Shown here: in pieces, positions 53,339-62,849 of the stretch | Numbering within the stretch: the first letter of the stretch is position 1 | Layout: every line of letters starts with the position of its first letter | NCBI GenBank assembly: GCA_948330435.1 | Contig: CAOJBY010000004.1 | Location: forward strand, 1-64,000 | Direction: 5' to 3' | From: an uncultured Lachnoclostridium sp. | GTDB lineage: Bacteria > Bacillota > Clostridia > Lachnospirales > Lachnospiraceae | DNA length: 64,000 nt | The notes under the pieces: model-generated | The model's input: the letters and a program-made list of their open reading frames with translations, nothing else | Told to the model about the DNA's origin: nothing | Databases searched by the model: none | Program-made: the position numbers and the translations under genes

Positions 53339-54796
53339 TTACCTTGTTGTAACACTTCCCTCCACATGTATGGTCTTTGTCGTGGTTCCCTGAATAAACA
53401 ACGTGTAAGTACCCGTCTTCGGAATCGTAAAAGTGTGCACAATTTCACCATTCGTGGTTGATACGGTGGTGTTTTTATGATCACTGTCCTCGTATCCGAC
53501 CCGAAACGCATCCGTTGAGTTATCGCCACATATAAAAAAGTTTACCTTACTCCCCTTTTCCAATGTCACTGTTGTCACGGATACCGCCCTTGTTCCATTC
53601 AATGTTGTATCTACAGGAGTAGTTCCTCTCGCTCCAAGATTCAATCCCAGATCCACCATATCCTCTATCTTTATGAAATCCACTTCCTCTGTCAGAGTAT
53701 TCCCGCCGTTCATTTCTTCTTCCACTTCCACAACCAGCATCTTGACTGCTTTCTCCTGTAACAGGGATGCTCCGTAAGACGCAGACACCGTCATCACCGG
53801 GCAGGCACTCACTACGACTGCCATCATCACCATAGCACTCCATTTACTTCTCTTATTTTCCTTTTTCAACATATTCTCCAATCTCCTTTCCAATCCACTC
53901 TTCGTATGTCCGGTCAATGCCACTGCATGCCGCAGGAAAGTCTCTCCCTGGTTAAAGGAAACCAGAAGTCCTGCATAAACTTTCCTGTCCTGAGAAGTAC
54001 AGCCCTGCAGCACTTCCTCGTCACAGGCCATCTCACTGACCTCCACAAAATAATGAGCAAATAACTGCATAAACGGATTAAACCAATATAAGCCGCACAG
54101 CAAAAATAAAATCCTGCGGTAAAGGCTGTCCCTGTGGCGGCAATGTATCAGTTCATGGCGAAGCAGCAATTCCCTCTCCTGCTCTCCCAACAGCATTTCC
54201 GGAAAATACAGCCTGTAACGGAAGCAGCCTGTGACAAAGGGCTGTGGAAGCAGCTTATTCTCCAATACCTTTACCGGCCTTTTTATCCCCAGTTCCCTCT
54301 CCAGTCTCCGAATGGTTCCTGACAGTTCCGTATTCCGATGCTCCACTCCGGTTCTTTTTAGCTTTTTAAGGAGACTATACTCCCTTAAGCAGGGAACCAT
54401 TCCCTTTACGAAAATACCTGCTATCCACAAAGCAAAGAGCAGTTTAAAAACCCAATGGTTCCCATACCCCGTCCATGAGCTAAAAGATACTTTTTCAATA
54501 ACAGGACTGACCTTATTCAGGTACTCTTCCCCCACCGCCATGGGCGGTTCAATGGAATAATAGGTGCATTTAAACATCACAATCCCTGCTATTATCGGCA
54601 AGATGACCAGGGCATACCACAAGACCAGCTTCATCAGCCTGCGGATCCCGCATTTAGACATCTTTCTCTCCATGTTTTTGCGTACTGCAAAAAACAGCAG
54701 GAACAAAAGATTCTGAATCATGGCAGCCGTTAAAAGCAGCAGCACCAGATCGCTCAGCTTCCACAGAATAATCAATTCCCCGTCAAAAATCGTCAT
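53339..54796 (-). CDS. BlaR1-like M56 metallopeptidase sensor
   Basis: A 485-residue membrane protein. Several N-terminal helices surround the M56 peptidase, whose zinc motif is HELIH (in LLLRHELIHCRHRDS) with EMACDEEVL after it. After a final helix (about 330-350) the extracellular end (about 360-485) is not a penicillin-binding domain but a beta-rich segment ending in KTGTYTLFIQG and VEGSV. In BlaR1 systems the sensor activates proteolysis that relieves BlaI repression. Overlaps blaI-like gene by 4 bp. Confidence 0.9.
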   Translation of the reverse strand: MTIFDGELIILWKLSDLVLLLLTAAMIQNLLFLLFFAVRKNMERKMSKCGIRRLMKLVLWYALVILPIIAGIVMFKCTYYSIEPPMAVGEEYLNKVSPVIEKVSFSSWTGYGNHWVFKLLFALWIAGIFVKGMVPCLREYSLLKKLKRTGVEHRNTELSGTIRRLERELGIKRPVKVLENKLLPQPFVTGCFRYRLYFPEMLLGEQERELLLRHELIHCRHRDSLYRRILFLLCGLYWFNPFMQLFAHYFVEVSEMACDEEVLQGCTSQDRKVYAGLLVSFNQGETFLRHAVALTGHTKSGLERRLENMLKKENKRSKWSAMVMMAVVVSACPVMTVSASYGASLLQEKAVKMLVVEVEEEMNGGNTLTEEVDFIKIEDMVDLGLNLGARGTTPVDTTLNGTRAVSVTTVTLEKGSKVNFFICGDNSTDAFRVGYEDSDHKNTTVSTTNGEIVHTFTIPKTGTYTLFIQGTTTKTIHVEGSVTTR

Positions 54797-55200
54797 GGCT
54801 CCTCCTTTATGGCATCCAGCAGTTCCTGAACCCTCTCTGCCTGCTTCTTTGTCAGCTTTTCCTTTCCGCAGAATGCCGCCACCAGATGTTCAAAGGAACC
54901 ACTTCCAAAGGACTTCTCCAATTCCTGACAGATCAGGGCCTGTTCATATTCCAGACGGGTAACCAGAGGGGTATAGATGTGATGAAGCCCCTCCTGGCGG
55001 TTCTCCACATAACCCTTTTCCGAAATATTGTACAGAATCGTACTCTTGGTCCCTCGTGCCTGGGGAAACTGCTGATAGATCTCCTCGCTGCTGATTCCCT
55101 CCGGATGTGCCCAAATCACTTCCATAAACTTTAATTCCATTGCCGATAATTTTTTCTTTCCTCCGATACGCTCCAATGGCTTTTCCGCTACTCTTGCCAT
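54793..55200 (-). CDS. BlaI/MecI-family repressor
   Basis: A 135-residue winged-helix repressor: LSAMELKFMEVIWAHPEGISSEEIYQQFP and KSTILYNISEKGYVENRQEG. The C-terminal helices dimerise (FEHLVAAFCGKEKLTKKQAERVQELLD). Together with the BlaR1-like protein it should control the adjacent secreted-protein operon and its own promoter (AT-rich 55201-55320, no clear hexamers). Confidence 0.92.
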   Translation of the reverse strand: MARVAEKPLERIGGKKKLSAMELKFMEVIWAHPEGISSEEIYQQFPQARGTKSTILYNISEKGYVENRQEGLHHIYTPLVTRLEYEQALICQELEKSFGSGSFEHLVAAFCGKEKLTKKQAERVQELLDAIKEEP

Positions 55201-55346
55201 GTTCCTCATCCTCCACTCAATTTTTATTTTTATACGTATATCATATATCATATTTAGATTAAAATAAATATAAAATAATTATATATGGAATTATATTATT
55301 TTTTATTGATATACTTAATTTAATATGTTTCAAAAAATAAGGATCC

Positions 55347-55394
55347 CGCAAAATAAGACAGCAGAATTTAGAAATACTGTTGTCTTATTTTGCG
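55347..55394 (-). terminator. Terminator of uvrC
   Basis: An 18-bp stem (55347-55364 with 55377-55394, one G-U pair) and 12-nt loop; a T-rich tract follows a short distance downstream on the minus strand. Confidence 0.65.
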
Positions 55395-55426
55395 ACATCC
55401 TCTATCATAAACACTCAAATTCTCTT

Positions 55427-57283
55427 TTAATGGAAAAATCCATACACCTGCTCCGCCGCAGGACGATTCATAGAGGGAACGGCAGCCAGCGTATCCACAT
55501 CCGCCTGTCGGATAGCCTCCAGAGACTGAAAATGCTTCATCAAAGCCTTTCGTCTGGAGGGCCCAATGCCCTCGATATCATCCAGAACAGAGTGCACCTG
55601 CTCCTTACTCCGTAAGGATCTATGATACTCTATGGCAAAACGATGTGCCTCATCCTGAATCCGTGTAATCAGCCGGAAGCCCTCGGAATTTTTTTCAATG
55701 GGAATCTCTACATTGTTGTAGTAAAGCCCTCTGGTGCGGTGATTGTCATCTTTTACCATGCCGCAGATCGGGATCGCAAGGTTCAGCTCCTTTAGCACTT
55801 CCAGAGCGATGTTGACCTGCCCTCTTCCGCCGTCCATCATAAGAAGATCCGGAAACTTCGTAAAACTGCCGAACTGGTCTGAAATCTCCTTGTCCTGAAG
55901 CTGCCGCTGCTCCTCCATTCCGTGGAGAAAACGCCTGGTTAGCACCTCCCGCATACTGGCATAGTCATCCGGCCCTTTCACCGAACGAATCTTGAACTTC
56001 CGATAGTCGCTCCGCTTAGGCTTCCCCTTTTCATAGACCACCATGGAGCCTACGGACTCAAAGCCGTTGGTATTGGAGATATCAAAGGCTTCCACCCGGC
56101 TGATTCCGTTCAGTTGAAGAAGAGAAGCTATCTCTTTCATTGCCCCGATGGTGCGGCCTTCCTCCCTTTTAATCTTTTCCTTGTCCTGACTGAGCACAAG
56201 TGCCGCATTCTTTTTCGCCAGCTCCACCAGCTTTTCTTTTGTGCCAATCTTGGGAATCCGCAGGTACACCCTGTGTCCCTTTCTGGCGGACAGCCACTGC
56301 TCAATGACCTCTTTATCCTCAATGGACTCTTCTATCATCAATTCCCGGGGGATATAAGGGGTTCCCGCATAAAATTGCTTGATAAAGCTGCTTAAGATCT
56401 CCTTTGTCTGCTCTCCCTCTGCAATCCGCAGATAGAAATGATCCCGGCCAATAAGCCGTCCGTCCCGGATAAAAAAAACCTGGACTACCGCATCCTCACC
56501 CTCGCTTGCCAGGGCGATAATGTCCTTATCCTCCATGTCGCTGTGGGTAATCTTCTGCTTCTGAGCAATCTGCTTCACACTGTTCAGCAGCTCCCGCTGC
56601 TCAATGGCGGCTTCAAACTCCATGGCATCCGCCGCCGCTTTCATTTTCTCTTCCAGCTCTTTGATTAAGGGTGCATAATTTCCATTCAGAAACTCCAGAG
56701 CCTTGGCAATATTTTTCCCATATTCCTCCTTAGAAATATATCCCTGGCAGGGGGCATCACACTGTTTAATATGATAATTCAGACAGGGACGCTCCTTTCC
56801 CATGTCCTTGGGAAGATTTCGGTTACAAGTGCGAATCCGGTACAGCTTATGAATCAGATCAATGGTGTCCTTTACCGCACCGGCACTTGTATAGGGACCA
56901 TAATACTTTCCCTTATCCTTTTTTAGCTGACGGGAAAAGAGCACCCTGGGGTACTCTTCATTTACCGTTACTTTAATATAAGGATAAGTCTTATCATCCA
57001 TGAGCATGGTGTTGTATTTGGGCCTGTGCTCTTTAATAAGATTACACTCCAAAACCAGTGCTTCCAGCTCTGAGTCCGTGATAATATACTCAAACCGGGC
57101 AATATGGGTCACCATCTGCTCGATCTTGACCCCCTTATTCCGGCTGGACTGGAAGTACTGCCGCACCCGGTTTTTCAGGGAAATTGCCTTTCCCACATAG
57201 ATGATGGCATCCTTCTCGTCATGCATCAGGTAGACCCCTGGTTTGGCCGGAAGTTTCTTCAATTCCTCTTCTATATCAAACAT
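55427..57283 (-). CDS. uvrC: Excinuclease ABC subunit C
   Basis: A 618-residue nucleotide excision repair nuclease. The GIY-YIG domain is at the N-terminus (PGVYLMHDEKDAIIYVGKA), a UVR motif at about 200-235, the RNase H-like endonuclease domain in the centre (EAFDISNTNG, LLMMDGGRGQVN) and helix-hairpin-helix repeats at the C-terminus (DDIEGIGPSRRKALMKHF). Complete. Confidence 0.97.
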   Translation of the reverse strand: MFDIEEELKKLPAKPGVYLMHDEKDAIIYVGKAISLKNRVRQYFQSSRNKGVKIEQMVTHIARFEYIITDSELEALVLECNLIKEHRPKYNTMLMDDKTYPYIKVTVNEEYPRVLFSRQLKKDKGKYYGPYTSAGAVKDTIDLIHKLYRIRTCNRNLPKDMGKERPCLNYHIKQCDAPCQGYISKEEYGKNIAKALEFLNGNYAPLIKELEEKMKAAADAMEFEAAIEQRELLNSVKQIAQKQKITHSDMEDKDIIALASEGEDAVVQVFFIRDGRLIGRDHFYLRIAEGEQTKEILSSFIKQFYAGTPYIPRELMIEESIEDKEVIEQWLSARKGHRVYLRIPKIGTKEKLVELAKKNAALVLSQDKEKIKREEGRTIGAMKEIASLLQLNGISRVEAFDISNTNGFESVGSMVVYEKGKPKRSDYRKFKIRSVKGPDDYASMREVLTRRFLHGMEEQRQLQDKEISDQFGSFTKFPDLLMMDGGRGQVNIALEVLKELNLAIPICGMVKDDNHRTRGLYYNNVEIPIEKNSEGFRLITRIQDEAHRFAIEYHRSLRSKEQVHSVLDDIEGIGPSRRKALMKHFQSLEAIRQADVDTLAAVPSMNRPAAEQVYGFFH

Positions 57284-57309
57284 GGCTTCTGATCCTCTGT
57301 TTCAAAAAA

Positions 57310-57987
57310 TTATCTGCTGGAAAACAGTCCTTTCTTTCTGCTCTTCTTCCCTTTCTCAAGATTCTCCTGAATGGGCTTGCTCCAAGATGCCGAGAGGGGT
57401 GCGGATGCACGTACACAGGAAATCGCCTGATCCAATACCTCATAATTCAGCTGTGTCCCAGCACTGTCACATTGAAAGGATACCGCACGATCTGCACCAA
57501 TTCCAAAGGAAGCCGCCTCAGAAATGGCATCCATATTGGCACCCAGGAACAGGAATTCCCAGCCATAGCGTTCCTTTTGCCGTTCTACCATCTTTTTCAC
57601 CGCCACCCTGTCATATTGATGGCTGGCATTCTCCATTCCGTCCGTTGTGATAATAAAGAGGGTGTACTCTGGTACGTCCTCCGGTCTGGCGTATTTATGG
57701 ATATTTCCAATGTGGGTAATGGTGCTTCCGATGGCATCTAAGAGAGCCGTGCATCCTCTTACGGAATATTCTTTCTCCGTCATAGGGGGCACCTCACCAA
57801 GCTTCACCCGATCATGAATCCGTTCACAGTAATTATCAAAGAGTACGGTGGTTACATAAGCCTCCCCCTCTTCCCTTTTCTGCTTCTCTAGCATTCCGTT
57901 AAAGCCCCCGATGGTGTCCTGCTCCAGCCCACTCATGGAACCGCTTCGATCCAGGATAAATACAAGCTCCGTCAGATTCTTTTTCAT
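57310..57987 (-). CDS. von Willebrand factor A domain protein
   Basis: A 225-residue cytoplasmic vWA protein. The metal-ion adhesion site is complete: DRSGSMSG (DxSxS), a Thr in CTALLDAIG and Asp in ITTDGMEN. No signal peptide or membrane helix is present; a basic tail KKSRKKGLF ends it. vWA proteins act as protein-binding scaffolds. It lies next to a macro-domain gene (112 bp apart), a pairing that hints at an ADP-ribose-linked stress or defence module, as inferred below. Confidence 0.85.
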   Translation of the reverse strand: MKKNLTELVFILDRSGSMSGLEQDTIGGFNGMLEKQKREEGEAYVTTVLFDNYCERIHDRVKLGEVPPMTEKEYSVRGCTALLDAIGSTITHIGNIHKYARPEDVPEYTLFIITTDGMENASHQYDRVAVKKMVERQKERYGWEFLFLGANMDAISEAASFGIGADRAVSFQCDSAGTQLNYEVLDQAISCVRASAPLSASWSKPIQENLEKGKKSRKKGLFSSR

Positions 57988-58099
57988 TGTGTCATCCTCC
58001 TTTTTGATGTTTGCCTCTAACAGCTTACTTGCAGTTGTTATTTGTTAAATACATCATAAGGCTTCTAACACTTAAAAAGGTCGCACAGCAAGCGACAAA

Positions 58100-59182
58100 T
58101 TATGCTCCCAAAAGGCTCTGATCAAAGGCAAACAGGGCTTCATTAATCTCAAAAATATTGTAATTCTCTTTGGCAATAAAGTATTCAATAATCACGTCAA
58201 AGCGATTGCTGTGGGACAGGGCAAAGCCTGCTTTCATAAGCAGATCCTTTGTTTCCTCCAGAGAAAGTTCAAATGCTATGGCAAAGGCAAGTGCCGTGGG
58301 CTTGCTTGGCTTATAATAAATATCACTGCGAATCTTGGAGAACAGCTTCCGGTCAATATTTGCCTTTTTGTAACACTGAGCGTCCGTCATGCCCTTTTCG
58401 TCAATCTTTCGCAGAAGCATCTGGGAAAAGCTCTCATCAATCTGACACAGCAGTTCTTCAAGCCCTGGGTCTGTTCTCCCCGAACCTGGTACTTCAAGGG
58501 ACTTCTTTTTTAATCTCTTTCCCTTTCCCTTTCCCCATAAGATCTTTTTATCAGTGGGCTCCTCCTTAGGTGCACTCTGTGGCATCGGGGCTGACATGGG
58601 TGCAGGCATCGACATCTGCATACGGAGATTTTCTCTTTCATAATCCGTATGCTCTTTCTCATACTGATCATCAATATAGGAAGCAATATCCTGAAAAAGC
58701 TTCTCCCCTATCTGATAGGAGGCTTTATCGAAAATCACCAGATATACCAGCATCTCATGCTCAAATAAGAATTCACTGATGGTATCCATGGCGATACGCA
58801 ACGCCTGATCCTTAGGATAGCCATAGATTCCGGAAGAGATCAATGGAAATGCCACAGTCTCACACTGATTCTGAAAGGCCAATTCCAATGAAGTACGATA
58901 GCAGGAGATCAATAATTCCCGTTCTCCATGACCGCCACCCCTCCATCTTGGTCCTACCGCATGTATCACATAGCGGCAGGGCAAAGCATAGCCCTTTGTG
59001 ATCTTTGCTCCTCCCGTGGGGCAGCCATGCAAGGTCCTGCATTCCTCCAAAAGCCCTCTTCCTGCCGCCCGGTGAATACAGCCGTCCACCCCACCGCCAC
59101 CTAAGAGACTTTCATTGGCCGCATTGACAATAGCATCTACCGGCATCTTTGTAATGTCACTTCTTATAATTTTAATTGGCAT
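58100..59182 (-). CDS. Macro-domain protein with C-terminal helical domain
   Basis: A 360-residue protein. Residues 1 to about 175 form an ADP-ribose-binding macro domain of the MacroD/YmdB class: DAIVNAANESLLGGGGVDGCIHRAAG, then TGGAKITKGYALP and SSGIYGYPKDQA. A low-complexity Met/Pro linker (about 190-215) leads to a helical HTH-like C-terminus (about 250-360, MTDAQCYKKANIDRKLFSKIR). The first part probably removes or reads ADP-ribose or O-acetyl-ADP-ribose; the second may bind nucleic acid or protein. Confidence 0.9.
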   Translation of the reverse strand: MPIKIIRSDITKMPVDAIVNAANESLLGGGGVDGCIHRAAGRGLLEECRTLHGCPTGGAKITKGYALPCRYVIHAVGPRWRGGGHGERELLISCYRTSLELAFQNQCETVAFPLISSGIYGYPKDQALRIAMDTISEFLFEHEMLVYLVIFDKASYQIGEKLFQDIASYIDDQYEKEHTDYERENLRMQMSMPAPMSAPMPQSAPKEEPTDKKILWGKGKGKRLKKKSLEVPGSGRTDPGLEELLCQIDESFSQMLLRKIDEKGMTDAQCYKKANIDRKLFSKIRSDIYYKPSKPTALAFAIAFELSLEETKDLLMKAGFALSHSNRFDVIIEYFIAKENYNIFEINEALFAFDQSLLGA

Positions 59183-59211
59183 TCTTTATTCCCTGCACAT
59201 TTTTAAAATCC

Positions 59212-61290
59212 TTAATGCCTTTCTCTTGCTATTACAACAGGTGGCTCTTTCTCCGGGGATTCCGATTGTTCTTCGGGCTCTTCCTTATTTTCTTCTTCCG
59301 GATTCTCCTCTGTCTTCTCGTCTGCTATGGCATCTGTCTTCTCTTCGGTTTCCGGTTTCTCATCCGAACTGTCCTTTTCTTTTGAGTCCTTTTCCTTTGA
59401 CTCCTCTTCCTCCGGCTCCGGAATTCCCTTGGCTTCCCGAAACAGCTTCATGAACTCTTTACCCGTGATGGTCTCCTTCTGAATCAGAAATTCTGCAATC
59501 TTATCCATAGCTTCCCGATTCTCACTTAAGAGACGCTTTGCCTCCTCATAGGAGTCTTTCAGGATCTTCATAACCTCCTGATCTACCTCCGCAGCCGTAG
59601 CATCGCCGCAATTCATAACCGTCCGGCCTGTCAGGTATTCATTTTCTCTGGTCTCAAGACCCATAAGCCCGAACTTCTCGGACATACCATACTGTGTTAC
59701 CATAGCTCTTGCAAGGCGGGTTGCCTTTTCAATGTCATTGGAAGCTCCCGTTGTCACGGTCTCAAACACCAGCTCCTCCGCCGCCCGGCCTGCAAGATAG
59801 CCTACGAGCATGGCATCAATCTCTTTCTTGGTATTCAGATATTTTTCTTCCTCCGGCACCTGCATCACATAGCCAAGGGCACCCATGGTACGGGGAACAA
59901 TGGTAATCTTCTGTACCGGCTCCGCATCCTTTTGGAGGGCACTCACCAACGCATGACCTACCTCATGGTAGGACACGATCCGGCGTTCCTCCTTGCTCAT
60001 AATGCGATCCTTTTTCTCTTTTCCTACCAGAACAACCTCAACGGCTTCAAAGAGATCCTTTTGAGCAACGGCTTTCCTCTTATTCTTTACTGCAAGGATA
60101 GCAGCTTCATTGATCATATTGGCCAGATCCGAGCCTACCGCTCCGCTGGTAGCCAGTGCAATCTCATCCAAGTCTACCGTCTCATCCATATTGACATTCT
60201 TGGCGTGAACTTTCAGAATATCCACACGCCCTTTCAGATCCGGACGGTCCACGATAATCCGGCGGTCAAAACGGCCTGGTCGTAAGAGAGCCGGATCCAG
60301 CACTTCCGGACGGTTGGTAGCTCCCAGGATCAGGCAGGCCGTATGACTGTCAAAACCGTCCATCTCAGCCAGAAGCTGATTTAAGGTCTGTTCTCGTTCG
60401 TCATTTCCGCCGCCGTAGCGGGAATCACGGCTCTTGCCGATGGCATCAATCTCATCAATAAAGATAATACAGGGGGAATGCTTCTTGGCCTCTCCAAACA
60501 AATCACGGACACGGGAAGCACCCACACCAACAAACATTTCCACAAAGTCAGAACCGGACAAGGAAAAGAAAGGTACATGAGCCTCTCCCGCCACTGCCTT
60601 GGCAAGCAAAGTCTTTCCTGTTCCCGGAGGTCCCACCAGTAAGGCTCCCTTTGGAAGCTTTGCACCAATCTCCGCATATTTTCCCGGATTGTGAAGAAAG
60701 TCTACCACCTCCTGAAGAGATTCCTTTGCCTCTTCTTCTCCGGCCACATCTTTGAAAGTGACTCCTGTTTCCTTTTCAATATATACTTTTGCCTTGCTCT
60801 TGCCGACACCCATGCCCATCATGCCGCCGCCACCCATTTTCCGCATAACCATGCCGAAAATGAGCCATATTAAAGCAACAGGAAGCAATATGTTGAGAAT
60901 GACTGAGAGAATCATCTCCCGCATATCTCTGGGAGGGGCACTATACTCAACTTTGGCTTCACGAAGCTTCTGCTCCAATTGGTAGTCTGGCATAACACCT
61001 GTAGTATAGATGATATCGCCGCCTCTGGCATTCTTTTCTTTTGCTACTATCTTGATCTCGTTGGAAGTCAGCTCTACTTTATCTATCTCACCTTTCTCCA
61101 ACATCTCCATAAATTCATCATAGGTGATAAAAGAACTGCCAGATCCTATCCCCGTGAGATAGGTCCAGGCCAGCATCATAAGCATTGTAGCAATCAAAAT
61201 CACCAAAATGCTCTGCCGGTTTTTCGGACTTTTATTGTTGTCTCCTCCGCCATTATTGCCCGGACGGTTGGAGTTATTATTTTCTTCCAT
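59212..61290 (-). CDS. ftsH: ATP-dependent zinc metalloprotease FtsH
   Basis: A 692-residue membrane AAA protease. Two transmembrane helices (about 27-47 and 128-147) flank a small external domain; the AAA core has Walker A GPPGTGKT, Walker B IIFIDEIDAIG and the second region of homology; the zinc site is HEVGH. An unusually long acidic Glu/Lys tail (about 615-692) follows. Degrades misassembled membrane proteins and regulators. Confidence 0.97.
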   Translation of the reverse strand: MEENNNSNRPGNNGGGDNNKSPKNRQSILVILIATMLMMLAWTYLTGIGSGSSFITYDEFMEMLEKGEIDKVELTSNEIKIVAKEKNARGGDIIYTTGVMPDYQLEQKLREAKVEYSAPPRDMREMILSVILNILLPVALIWLIFGMVMRKMGGGGMMGMGVGKSKAKVYIEKETGVTFKDVAGEEEAKESLQEVVDFLHNPGKYAEIGAKLPKGALLVGPPGTGKTLLAKAVAGEAHVPFFSLSGSDFVEMFVGVGASRVRDLFGEAKKHSPCIIFIDEIDAIGKSRDSRYGGGNDEREQTLNQLLAEMDGFDSHTACLILGATNRPEVLDPALLRPGRFDRRIIVDRPDLKGRVDILKVHAKNVNMDETVDLDEIALATSGAVGSDLANMINEAAILAVKNKRKAVAQKDLFEAVEVVLVGKEKKDRIMSKEERRIVSYHEVGHALVSALQKDAEPVQKITIVPRTMGALGYVMQVPEEEKYLNTKKEIDAMLVGYLAGRAAEELVFETVTTGASNDIEKATRLARAMVTQYGMSEKFGLMGLETRENEYLTGRTVMNCGDATAAEVDQEVMKILKDSYEEAKRLLSENREAMDKIAEFLIQKETITGKEFMKLFREAKGIPEPEEEESKEKDSKEKDSSDEKPETEEKTDAIADEKTEENPEEENKEEPEEQSESPEKEPPVVIARERH

Positions 61291-61373
61291 TTTTGCCTCC
61301 TAATGTCTCAAATAAATTCATGACCATAATATTACTATTATAATGTGTGTTTTGTTAGAAAGCAATAGAAATT

Positions 61374-62828
61374 CTATCTGGGCTCCGATGTGAGCATAAT
61401 TCCCAGTCTCTGAAGTGTTTTCTCATCCCCTGCATTCAACATCCGGGAAGTATGTACCTGACTTCCTCTCAAGCGTGGGAGCTGGCGAAGTGCCAGATCT
61501 GCCAACTCGTTACTTTCCGAACTGGCAGAGAGAGCTATCAAAACCTCTTCCATATGAAGCCGGGGATTCTTACTTCCAAGATAGTCTACTTTCAGCTTTT
61601 GTATGGGGCGGATGACATTGGGCGTAATCAGCAATACCTTATGCTCAATCCCTGCCAATTCTTTTAAAGCATTTACCAGCAGTGCAGAGCAGGCCCCTAA
61701 AAGTTCACTGGTCTTTCCGGTAATAACCCGCCCATCAGTCAGTTCCATAGCCGCCGCCGTATGGCCTGTTTCCTCTGCACGCTTCATGGCTGCCGGAACT
61801 GCTTTGCGATCCTGAGTGGTAAGTCCTACTTTATTCATCAGGAGTTCTATTTTATAGGCCTCCCCTTCCATGGCCTTTCCTCTGGCTATGCTGACTAAAG
61901 TATGGTAATATCTGCGGATGATTTCCTGCCCGGAGGCTTCACGGCAGGCTTCATCATCTACAATGCAGTTTCCAACCATATTCACACCCATATCTGTGGG
62001 TGACTGATAGGGACATTCTCCGTAAATTCTCTCAAAAATAGCCCGCAATACAGGGAAAATCTCTACATCACGATTGTAATTTACCGTGGTCTCTCCATAG
62101 GCATCCAGATGATAGGGATCAATCATATTTACATCGTTTAAGTCCGCAGTCGCCGCTTCATAGGCCAGATTCACCGGATGTATCAAAGGCAGGTTCCAGA
62201 TGGGAAATGTCTCAAACTTGGCATAACCTGCACGAATTCCCCTTTTATGCTCATGATAAAGCTGGGAAAGGCAGGTTGCCATTTTACCGCTTCCCGGACC
62301 CGGAGCCGTAACTACCACCAGCGGCCGAGAAGTCTCTATATACTCATTATGCCCATATCCCTCCTCACTGACAATCAATGGTATATTGTTCGGATAGCCA
62401 GGAATCATATAATGACGGTATACTCTCACTCCCATCTTCTCCAGGCGGCTCTGGAACATCTGGGCACTATATTGTCCTGCAAAATGAGTAATGCATACAC
62501 TTCCTACATAGAGATCCTTTGACTCAAAAATTCCTTTCAAGCGGAGCAAATCAGAATCATAAGTAATTCCCAGATCTCCCCGAATCTTATTTTTCTCAAT
62601 ATCTTCAGCACTGATTACAATCACAATCTCTACCTGTTCTTTAAGCTGCATCAACATCCTAAGTTTGCTGTCCGGTTCAAAACCCGGAAGCACTCTGGAG
62701 GCATGGTGATCGTCATACAGTTTTCCCCCAAATTCCAAATAAAGCTTATTATCAAACTGGCCGATCCGTTCCTTAATATGCTCCGACTGCATTTTTAAAT
62801 ATTTTTCATTATCAAATCCTTTTTTCAT
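61374..62828 (-). CDS. DUF1846-family protein
   Basis: A 484-residue member of the conserved DUF1846 (UPF0371) family, widespread in Firmicutes; function unknown. N-terminal KGFDNEKYLKMQSEHIKERI, a central TAPGPGSGKMATCLSQLYHEH loop resembling a nucleotide-binding turn, and C-terminal VDYLGSKNPRLHMEEVLIALS are family features. Gap to the upstream GT-C-like gene is 21 bp, so co-transcribed. Confidence 0.88.
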   Translation of the reverse strand: MKKGFDNEKYLKMQSEHIKERIGQFDNKLYLEFGGKLYDDHHASRVLPGFEPDSKLRMLMQLKEQVEIVIVISAEDIEKNKIRGDLGITYDSDLLRLKGIFESKDLYVGSVCITHFAGQYSAQMFQSRLEKMGVRVYRHYMIPGYPNNIPLIVSEEGYGHNEYIETSRPLVVVTAPGPGSGKMATCLSQLYHEHKRGIRAGYAKFETFPIWNLPLIHPVNLAYEAATADLNDVNMIDPYHLDAYGETTVNYNRDVEIFPVLRAIFERIYGECPYQSPTDMGVNMVGNCIVDDEACREASGQEIIRRYYHTLVSIARGKAMEGEAYKIELLMNKVGLTTQDRKAVPAAMKRAEETGHTAAAMELTDGRVITGKTSELLGACSALLVNALKELAGIEHKVLLITPNVIRPIQKLKVDYLGSKNPRLHMEEVLIALSASSESNELADLALRQLPRLRGSQVHTSRMLNAGDEKTLQRLGIMLTSEPR

Positions 62829-62849
62829 CCGTTCCTCCGCCTCATAACA

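Noticed and set aside
53339..54796. Beta-lactam resistance sensor
   Set aside because: The extracellular end lacks the SxxK/SxN/KTG penicillin-binding motifs and no beta-lactamase or mecA-like gene is adjacent.
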